In this document: piece by piece, positions 58,540 through 64,000 of the stretch | Layout of the letters: every line of letters begins with the position of its first letter | How positions within the stretch are numbered: position 1 is the first letter of the stretch | Source: Collinsella aerofaciens | GTDB taxonomy: Bacteria; Actinomycetota; Coriobacteriia; Coriobacteriales; Coriobacteriaceae | Direction of reading: 5' to 3' | DNA length: 64,000 bases | Assembly (NCBI RefSeq): GCF_018785265.1 | Contig: NZ_WQPK01000047.1 | Coordinates: 1 to 64,000, forward strand | The notes under the pieces: generated by a model | Told to the model about the DNA's origin: nothing | Database searches by the model: none | What the model saw: only the letters and a program-made list of their open reading frames with translations | Position numbers and translations under genes: made by a program

Positions 58540-59310
58540 TTGGCAAACGATACGAATAACGCGATGGGTGCGAGCGGTGCTGCCGGCGCCGAGGTCACGC
58601 CGCTCATCGAGTTTCGCGACGTGGTGTTTTCCTATGCGGGTCATACGGTGGTCGATGGCGTTTCATTGCAGGTGAACCGTGGAGAGCTCGTTGCTCTGCT
58701 TGGTCCTAACGGCTGCGGCAAGACGACGATTATGCGTCTTATCAACGGCCTTGAGCTTGCGGACGCGGGTGCGTACCTGTTCGACGGGCATGCGGTCGAT
58801 GCGGCGTTTCTAAAGGATTCTGCGGCCGCTCAGCGTTTTCATCAGCGCGTGGGCTTTGTGTTCCAGAATGCCGACGCCCAGCTGTTCTGCGCTACGGTGG
58901 GCGAGGAAGTTGCTTTTGGTCCCGCGCAGATGGGGCTGCCGGCAGACGAGCTCGAGCGCCGCGTGCGCGATGCCATGGAGCTGTTCCAGGTTGCCGACCT
59001 TGTCGACGTCTCTCCCTATCAGCTCTCGGGCGGGCAAAAGAAGCGCGTTGCGCTGGCTGCGGTGGTGTCGATGAACCCGGATATCCTGGTGCTCGACGAG
59101 CCTACCAATGGGCTCGACGAGGATTCATGCGACATCGTGGTCAACTTCTTGCTGGCCTACGTCGCGGCGGGTAAGACGGTCTTGATGAGCACACATCACC
59201 AGGATTTGGTGCGACGCCTGGGTGCCCGTGCAATCTATATCGATCGATATCACCATGTGGTCGAGGCGCCTTCGCCGTCGTATGGAACCGAAAGCGGTGC
59301 TACGGACTAG
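58540..59310 (+). CDS. ECF transporter ATPase (NikO/CbiO)
   Basis: A 256-residue ABC ATPase powering metal uptake. Walker A is GPNGCGKTT, the Q-loop VFQNADAQLFCATV is typical of CbiO/EcfA, the signature is LSGGQKKRVALA, and Walker B is ILVLDEPTNGLD. TTG at 58540 with GGGAAGGG upstream is taken as the start; an ATG at 58564 would drop eight residues. It is the last gene of the operon, 44 bases after the EcfT gene. Confidence 0.9.
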   Translation: MANDTNNAMGASGAAGAEVTPLIEFRDVVFSYAGHTVVDGVSLQVNRGELVALLGPNGCGKTTIMRLINGLELADAGAYLFDGHAVDAAFLKDSAAAQRFHQRVGFVFQNADAQLFCATVGEEVAFGPAQMGLPADELERRVRDAMELFQVADLVDVSPYQLSGGQKKRVALAAVVSMNPDILVLDEPTNGLDEDSCDIVVNFLLAYVAAGKTVLMSTHHQDLVRRLGARAIYIDRYHHVVEAPSPSYGTESGATD

Positions 59311-59390
59311 TTGCTGCGTAGAGCGTGCGTAGCCGCCCGCGCGGCTTTGCCGTGATGGTATAGTTATCCAGGTTTTTTATGGGGGTGGCT

Positions 59391-60239
59391 ATGCCAAGCT
59401 GGAACATTCATATCGCTCAGACGGAGCGTTTGCTGGAGCGCACCGGTGCGCTTGCCAAGAGCGTGCGCGACCGCAATGCCTTTTTGTTTGGCTGCGTGGT
59501 TCCGGATATTTTCGTGGGCTATATGGTCCCTGGCATCGCCGATCCCATCCCGTACCGCATTACGCACTTTGCCAAGCCCGAGCCTATCCCTAAGCCGCGT
59601 GAGCACGAGTTCTGGGATACCTATGTGGCACCGTTGCTTAAAAGTTCACCCACCGGTGCGCTAGCCGCGGCGACCTCGATTATCGAGGAGCGCGAGCGAC
59701 TGAATCGCGTGCACTATCCCCAGCGCTACAGGGATGCCGAGCCGGTTGTCGGTCCCGGTGCTAGCGAGCTTTCGCTCGCGCCCGATGACGTGGCGCAGTC
59801 GCTGCTCGATCTTACGCTGGGAGTTTGGTCTCACCTCGTGGCCGATACCGTGTGGAATACGCGCGTGAATCAGTACCTGGAGGCGCACAGCGGCAAGCCG
59901 TGCGAGGAATTCCGCATTAAAAAGCAAGGCGACTTTGACTGGTTTGGCAAGACGCTCGGCATTGTTTCGATTCCGCGTGCGACCGATCGCCTGTATACCG
60001 CTGCGACGCGTTTTGGGCAGTATCCCATCCATAAGGAGTATGTGCTCAAGACCATCGGCGTTATGCACGAGATCGTGCGCGAAAACCCCGGTGAGCCCGA
60101 CCATCCGCCATACCGCCTGCTGACCGAGGAGTTCTTCGACGCAACGTTTACCGAGGTGATCGAGCTGACCGAGGCGGGTTTTGCCGCCCGTGTCGAATCG
60201 CCCGATGTGCCTGCGCTGCCCCTGATTGCTAGCTGCTAG
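59391..60239 (+). CDS. Zinc-dependent phospholipase C-like protein
   Basis: A 282-residue protein of the Zn_dep_PLPC-like family (relatives of bacterial phospholipase C/S1-P1 nuclease fold), usually uncharacterised. The N-terminal Trp and His residues (MPSWNIHIAQ), Asp in FGCVVPDIFVGY, the HF of ITHFAKPE, and GVWSHLVADTVWN carry the likely zinc ligands. There is no signal peptide, so it is probably cytoplasmic, unlike secreted phospholipases. The ATG at 59391 is chosen over 59379 because it gives the family start. Its TAG stop overlaps the stop of the convergent gene at CTAG. Confidence 0.8.
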   Translation: MPSWNIHIAQTERLLERTGALAKSVRDRNAFLFGCVVPDIFVGYMVPGIADPIPYRITHFAKPEPIPKPREHEFWDTYVAPLLKSSPTGALAAATSIIEERERLNRVHYPQRYRDAEPVVGPGASELSLAPDDVAQSLLDLTLGVWSHLVADTVWNTRVNQYLEAHSGKPCEEFRIKKQGDFDWFGKTLGIVSIPRATDRLYTAATRFGQYPIHKEYVLKTIGVMHEIVRENPGEPDHPPYRLLTEEFFDATFTEVIELTEAGFAARVESPDVPALPLIASC

Positions 60240-61309
60240 CTGGCCGGCCCGGCAGTGAATAGCTCAACCCAATCGACAAGTAGCTTTTGCCGTAAGGTAT
60301 CTTCGGCAATGCGCTCCTGTTTGGTCTTTGGGATGTGGGGAAGCCCGGCCTTTTTATGGATGAGCTCGGCTATGTGGTCGAAGCTCTTCTTCTCCTTGAT
60401 CTGGTCATAGGTAATTTGGATGACGTCGTAGCCCATGCTTGTGAGTGCGGTGGCGCGCTCGGCATCGGAGAGGCTCGCGGCTTCGCTGTCGTGGGCAGAG
60501 CGGCCTTGGCATTCCAGAATGATGCCCATGCTGTCGGTGGCGCTTTCGATGAGGATATCGGCGTAGCAGCAGGTTTTGTCATACAGCGAACGTGCGGCTT
60601 CACTGAGCGGGATGCGCGCGTTGTTGGCGATCTCGATGCCCTGGCCGCCCTCGTCGCGGGGGAGCGAGATAAGCATGGAGGTCTGTACTTCGAAGGGCGA
60701 GGCGGCCTGCCCCGTCATGTGCTCGGCCGCCCAGTGCAGTTGTTTGACGCCGCGCAGGCCTGCGGCTTGCTTGGCGAACGCGGCGATATCCGTTGCGGTA
60801 AGAAGCGGCGTGCGCTTCCACAAGTTGGTGTCATTGCCCTTGGTGTCGTTAACTCGCTCCCAGCCGCAGTTGGGTGGAATGAACTTAAGCGAAATAGCTT
60901 CATCGAGTTGTTGTTGCGTTCGCTCGCAGGGCTTAAACACTGCAAAGGAGCCGCACATCTCGTAGCACGCCATGAGTAACTGGTTGCGTGAGACCTGCGT
61001 GGCAAGGCTGAGCAGCGTGAACTCCGGTGACGTGACATCAAACCCATGTTCAGTCTGCCTAAACGACCCCGGAGGTGGTTCTTGGGTCAGGAGGTGCGAT
61101 TTAAACAGGCTTCGCGACCCGGATTGTGCCCGAGTGAATACAAGCCTGTGAAGTGGTGCGTGAAGCAGGTCTTTTACAACTGCATGACTTCCGAGGCCAC
61201 AACATCTGCGATCCATATTGCCAAGGCTAATGGCGGGGTAAAGGCCTAATACCTGCGGCGGGATGCGGTAGTAGTTAAAGGCGGATTGCCCACAAAGCGT
61301 CAGGTCCAT
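60236..61309 (-). CDS. Uncharacterised protein with restriction-nuclease-like C-terminus
   Basis: A 357-residue soluble protein. The C-terminal third has a pattern ADILIESATDSMGIILECQG followed by a His, i.e. Asp, then Glu-x-Gln, resembling the Vsr/DUF559 type of PD-(D/E)XK nuclease fold. The N-terminal two-thirds is unrecognised, with several cysteines and a stretch EFTLLSLATQVSRNQLLMACYEMCGSFAV that I paraphrase as helical (residues about 95-122). AGGAGGG places the ATG at 61309. It resembles predicted proteins I associate with coriobacteria; the role is unknown. Confidence 0.65.
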   Translation of the reverse strand: MDLTLCGQSAFNYYRIPPQVLGLYPAISLGNMDRRCCGLGSHAVVKDLLHAPLHRLVFTRAQSGSRSLFKSHLLTQEPPPGSFRQTEHGFDVTSPEFTLLSLATQVSRNQLLMACYEMCGSFAVFKPCERTQQQLDEAISLKFIPPNCGWERVNDTKGNDTNLWKRTPLLTATDIAAFAKQAAGLRGVKQLHWAAEHMTGQAASPFEVQTSMLISLPRDEGGQGIEIANNARIPLSEAARSLYDKTCCYADILIESATDSMGIILECQGRSAHDSEAASLSDAERATALTSMGYDVIQITYDQIKEKKSFDHIAELIHKKAGLPHIPKTKQERIAEDTLRQKLLVDWVELFTAGPAS

Positions 61310-61363
61310 AAAGCCCTCCTGGCCGAAATCATCTCTTTGAAGCGAGTGATGCCAGCGTCATTC

Positions 61364-61487
61364 CGGAAGTATGCGGCAAAATCTGAACCCTATGAGCGGA
61401 CCTGGCTTTTGAGGCTAGTTTATCAGGCATTTTGTTGCGAAAAAACAGGGTGTGCTCGAAGGTTCCAGAATTTGCCGCATACTTCCG
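61364..61487. repeat. Inverted repeat with 22-base arms
   Basis: Arms 61364-61385 and 61466-61487 pair at 21 of 22 positions (CGGAAGTATGCGGCAAA core) around an 80-base loop. It lies in the 423-base gap 61310-61732, which holds no gene that I can support. Confidence 0.8.
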
Positions 61488-61667
61488 AAAACCAGGTCGA
61501 TTTGGTTCTTGCTAAAACGATTTATCAGCCCTGTGTGAGGTGTGGGTTTGCCACCGGGCGAACACTTTTAGCGCTTGGGGCTTTATTTTTTGGGCCTCGA
61601 AGGGTGGATTTCGCGCTTTTGGTAAAGAAATGAGTGCGTGTTTTGCCGTGCGGCGGCATTGGCACAG

Positions 61668-61704
61668 AAAAAGGGCCCGGAAGGCGAAGCCTTCCGGGCC
61701 CTTT
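61668..61704 (-). terminator. Rho-independent terminator of pyk
   Basis: A 13-bp perfect stem (61673-61685 with 61689-61701), extended by A-T pairs, loop GAA, and TTTTT on the minus strand. Confidence 0.93.
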
Positions 61705-61732
61705 GCAATGCAAGTATGCTTGCAAGTGCGTT

Positions 61733-63193
61733 TTAGCGCACCTGAGCGACGTAAGCGACGTTGGTCGAGGAGACCTTGTCCTCGAGCTGGACGCTCATGC
61801 GGGGATCGCCGGCGGTAGCGACGGTCAGGTCGCCGGCCTCGACGTAGCCGAGCTCCTTAGCGGTCTCGATCGCCTTGACGATCGTGCCGTTGACGGTGCC
61901 CTGGGTAATCTCGGCCTGATGCGGGATAACGCCCCAGTACATGATCATCTGCTGGACGGCCCACTCGTGGCGGGAGAACGCGCAGATCGGCATGTTGGGA
62001 CGGAAGTGCGAAATCAGGCGAGCGGTACGACCGGTGGTCGTCGGCACGGTGATGCACTTGGCGCCAACGGTGGTGGCCATGTTCACAGCGGACATACCCA
62101 CAACGTTGTTGACAACGCGGGTGCCGTGAGCGTCAGCCGGAACCTCGAGCGGAGCGTGAGCCGGGAGGTACTTCTCGGTCTCGAGAGCAATGCTGGCCTG
62201 CATCTTGACGGCCTCGACCGGGTACTTACCGGCAGCGGACTCGCCAGAGAGCATAACGGCGTCGGTGCCGTCGTAGATGGCGTTAGCAACGTCGGCAACC
62301 TCGGCGCGCGTCGGGCGCGGGTTCTGCTGCATGGAGTCGAGCATCTGCGTAGCGGTGATAACGGGCTTGTAGGCCGCGTTGCACTTGGCGATGATCTCCT
62401 TCTGGATGTGCGGAACGAGCTCGGGCTTGATCTCGATGCCCAGGTCGCCACGGGCGACCATGATGCCGTCGGAAGCCTCGAGAATCTCGTCGAAGTTCTC
62501 GACGCCCAGGGCGCACTCGATCTTCGGGAAGATCGTCACGTGCTCGCCGCCGTTCTCGCGGCAAAGCTCGCGGATGCCGCGGACGGACTCGCCGTCACGG
62601 ATGAAGGAAGCGGCGATGTAGTCGATGTTCTCGGTCAGGCCAAAGAGGATGTCCTGACGATCGCGCTCGGTGATGGCGGGCAGCGAGATGTTGACGTTGG
62701 GCATGTTGACGCCCTTGCGCTCGCCGATCAGGCCGTCGTTCTTAACGACGCAGGTCATGTCCTGGCCGTCGACGGACTCGACCTCGAGGGCAACCAGACC
62801 GTCATCGATCAGGATAAGGGAGCCCTTCTCGACCTCGGAGGGCAGAGCCAGGTAGTCGAGGGAGATGTGCTCAGCGGTGCCGTGGAAATCCTCGGACGTG
62901 GGCTGAGCGGTGACGACGATCTTATCGCCGGTCTTGACGGCAACCTTCTTGCCATCGACCAGAAGGCCGGTGCGGACCTCGGGGCCCTTGGTGTCGAGCA
63001 GGATGCCGACGGGCAGACCGAGCTCCTTGGAAATACGACGGACGCGCTCGATGCGACCGTGGTGCTCGTCGTAGGATCCGTGCGAGAAGTTAAAACGGGC
63101 GACGTTCATGCCCGCCTTGATCATCTCGCGGATGGTCTCGTCGCTATCGCAGGCGGGACCCATGGTGCATACAATCTTGGTGCGCTTGTACAT
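61733..63193 (-). CDS. pyk: Pyruvate kinase
   Basis: A 486-residue glycolytic enzyme converting phosphoenolpyruvate and ADP to pyruvate and ATP. KIVCTMGPACDS and MNVARFNFSHG start the barrel. The catalytic Lys is in FPKIECALGVENF, the metal ligands are in that Glu and in DGIMVARGDLGIE, and ITATQMLDSMQQNPRPTRAE is the signature. The B domain and C-terminal allosteric domain (VPTTTGRTARLIS) are present; the extra C-terminal PEP-utiliser domain of some bacteria is absent. GGAGG precedes the ATG on the minus strand. Confidence 0.96.
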   Translation of the reverse strand: MYKRTKIVCTMGPACDSDETIREMIKAGMNVARFNFSHGSYDEHHGRIERVRRISKELGLPVGILLDTKGPEVRTGLLVDGKKVAVKTGDKIVVTAQPTSEDFHGTAEHISLDYLALPSEVEKGSLILIDDGLVALEVESVDGQDMTCVVKNDGLIGERKGVNMPNVNISLPAITERDRQDILFGLTENIDYIAASFIRDGESVRGIRELCRENGGEHVTIFPKIECALGVENFDEILEASDGIMVARGDLGIEIKPELVPHIQKEIIAKCNAAYKPVITATQMLDSMQQNPRPTRAEVADVANAIYDGTDAVMLSGESAAGKYPVEAVKMQASIALETEKYLPAHAPLEVPADAHGTRVVNNVVGMSAVNMATTVGAKCITVPTTTGRTARLISHFRPNMPICAFSRHEWAVQQMIMYWGVIPHQAEITQGTVNGTIVKAIETAKELGYVEAGDLTVATAGDPRMSVQLEDKVSSTNVAYVAQVR

Positions 63194-63256
63194 TCAGACC
63201 TCCATCTGACATCGTCTTGCGCTGATAGATAAACCATAAGAAATAAAACTGAGATG

Positions 63257-63287
63257 ATTATAACGAAATGCCGACCGAATACCCCAA
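63257..63287 (-). promoter_or_regulatory. Candidate promoter of pyk
   Basis: On the minus strand, TATAAT (63262-63257) lies about 65 bases before the pyk start. The best -35 candidate, TTGGGG (63287-63282), has a 19-base spacer. Confidence 0.5.
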
Positions 63288-63487
63288 AAAATCGACCGTA
63301 TGCCGAATTAGAAGTTCATTTTTTGCGGTAAAAACGGTATATGCAAAAACTTTACCAACCGTTCTAACCGCTGCTATCTGGGCGATATTTCAGTTTGATG
63401 ATGCACCGAAGCAAAAACGTTTTATCAATGTTGAGCGTCACACGGTCTGCATCGTTGCACTCGAGCCGTGTTTCCAATTGGAATGTT

Positions 63488-63517
63488 TTGGCTAGACGCG
63501 CCGCTTTGGGGTACCAT
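63488..63517 (+). promoter_or_regulatory. Promoter of the P-type ATPase gene
   Basis: TTGGCT (63488-63493), an 18-base spacer and TACCAT (63512-63517). Transcription would start near 63524, immediately before the structured leader. The stretch 63288-63487 holds nothing I can support. Confidence 0.6.
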
Positions 63518-63523
63518 AGCCCC

Positions 63524-63635
63524 ACTATCAACTGCCGCTCAGCACGGCAGCCTTGATGAGCCCTTGCCCTTCTCCTGGGAATTATGATCGGGCATCAATC
63601 TGCTGAGTGGCCCGAATCCCAGGAGGGGACTCTAT
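63524..63635 (+). ncRNA. Structured leader RNA, candidate double pseudoknot
   Basis: Hairpin 1 is CTGCCG (63532-63537) with CGGCAG (63545-63550); its 7-base loop CTCAGCA (63538-63544) is fully complementary to TGCTGAG (63601-63607). Hairpin 2 is 63553-63557 plus 63560-63563 with 63590-63598; its loop contains CTCCTGGGA (63572-63580), fully complementary to TCCCAGGAG (63617-63625), which holds the AGGAGG ribosome site of the ATPase gene. Alternatively CTCAGCA/TGCTGAG could form an outer stem. The structure fills the predicted 5' leader and would hide the ribosome site when the second pseudoknot forms. It lacks the core of the yybP-ykoY manganese riboswitch; I do not recognise the class. Confidence 0.6.
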
Positions 63636-64000
63636 ATGCAAAAGGAATACCTGTCCGCCGCGGCGGAGGTGCTCAGCGACCAAGGTGTCGATGAGAACCT
63701 CGGCCTGAGCAACGACGAGGCGTCGTCGCGCCTCGCCAAGACAGGCCCTAACAAGCTCGAGGAAGCCGAGAAGACCCCGTTGTGGAAGCGCTTCTTTGAG
63801 CAGATGGCCGACCCCATGGTCATCATGCTGATCGTTGCCGCCGTCATCAGCGCGCTCACGGGCATGGTCAAGGGCGAGGCGGACTTTGCCGATGTCGCCA
63901 TCATCATGTTCGTCGTTATCGTCAACTCGGTGCTGGGCGTGGTCCAGGAGGCTAAAAGCGAGGAGGCCCTCGAGGCCCTGCAGGAGATGAGCGCGGCGCA
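63636..64000 (+). CDS. P-type cation-transporting ATPase (calcium/PMCA-like), 5' part only
   Basis: The first 121 codons of a gene running off the window. The N-terminus has the cation-ATPase N domain (GLSNDEASSRLAKTGPNKLE; TPLWKRFFEQMADPMVIMLI), the first two transmembrane helices and GVVQEAKSEEALEAL at the start of the actuator domain. This is characteristic of P2-type calcium or related cation pumps. The ATG follows AGGAGG in the structured leader. Ion specificity needs the rest of the sequence. Confidence 0.9.
   Translation, partial: MQKEYLSAAAEVLSDQGVDENLGLSNDEASSRLAKTGPNKLEEAEKTPLWKRFFEQMADPMVIMLIVAAVISALTGMVKGEADFADVAIIMFVVIVNSVLGVVQEAKSEEALEALQEMSAA

Noticed and set aside
63268..63495. 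75-codon open frame between pyk and the P-type ATPase gene
   Set aside because: No ribosome site, AT-rich composition unlike neighbours, and it runs into the ATPase promoter.
63524..63635. yybP-ykoY manganese riboswitch as the ATPase leader
   Set aside because: The conserved GGGGAGUAG-type core of that class is not present.

Overview
The window is about 60% GC and densely coded. Gene content points to a gut coriobacterium, most likely Collinsella: mannose-family PTS next to sugar-amine deglycases, a T-box in front of pheST, an energy-coupling-factor nickel/cobalt transporter, GntR/UTRA regulators, and many small palindromic intergenic repeats of a kind I associate with Collinsella. The genus is inferred from memory of gene content; no database was searched.

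Layout. 0.2-2.7 kb: tRNA-Asp, then an Rrf2 Fe-S regulator, a cluster-less MutY-like glycosylase and rubrerythrin, a probable redox-stress group. 2.7-5.3 kb: three small proteins of unknown function plus a 37-residue reading frame translationally coupled to an HTH protein, with two near-identical hairpin-plus-terminator modules bracketing the first of them. 5.3-14.6 kb: RmuC, an ABC exporter, endonuclease III, a DUF4143 ATPase on the other strand, and Mfd. 14.8-17.4 kb: PAP2 phosphatase, threonine-aldolase-like enzyme, GNAT acetyltransferase.

17.4-32.9 kb is the main metabolic region. It holds three GntR/UTRA regulators, a mannose-family PTS (fused EIIAB, EIIC, EIID), three SIS-domain deglycase-like proteins, a DMT permease, a HAD phosphatase, a YitT membrane protein, RecQ and a cyclase-family hydrolase. 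The best reading is uptake and phosphorylation of Amadori compounds (fructoselysine/glucoselysine type), followed by cleavage to a sugar phosphate and free amine. Each GntR gene lies beside candidate repeated operator sites.

33-45 kb: a 2-hydroxyacid dehydrogenase, MetA (predicted acetyl-transferring), 5-formyl-THF cyclo-ligase, a HicAB toxin-antitoxin pair, a 1014-residue M16 peptidase, an AlbA_2/ATPase-type regulator preceded by elaborate inverted repeats, an HNH nuclease and several small unknowns. 45-56 kb: tRNA-Val, a second DMT permease, a DUF4012 surface protein with glmM, an M32 carboxypeptidase, and T-box-controlled pheST. 56-60 kb: a NikMN-NikQ-NikO type ECF transporter with a NikR-like operator, then a zinc-phospholipase-like protein. 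60-64 kb: a nuclease-like unknown, pyruvate kinase, and the start of a P-type cation ATPase.

The most interesting signals are non-coding. The 5' leader of the P-type ATPase can fold into two hairpins whose loops are perfectly complementary to two downstream segments, the second of which is the ribosome binding site: a double-pseudoknot regulatory RNA candidate. A family of about 130-base structured elements lies just after stop codons (mfd, first SIS gene, second gntR gene, and in part glmM); its stems differ in sequence but stay paired.
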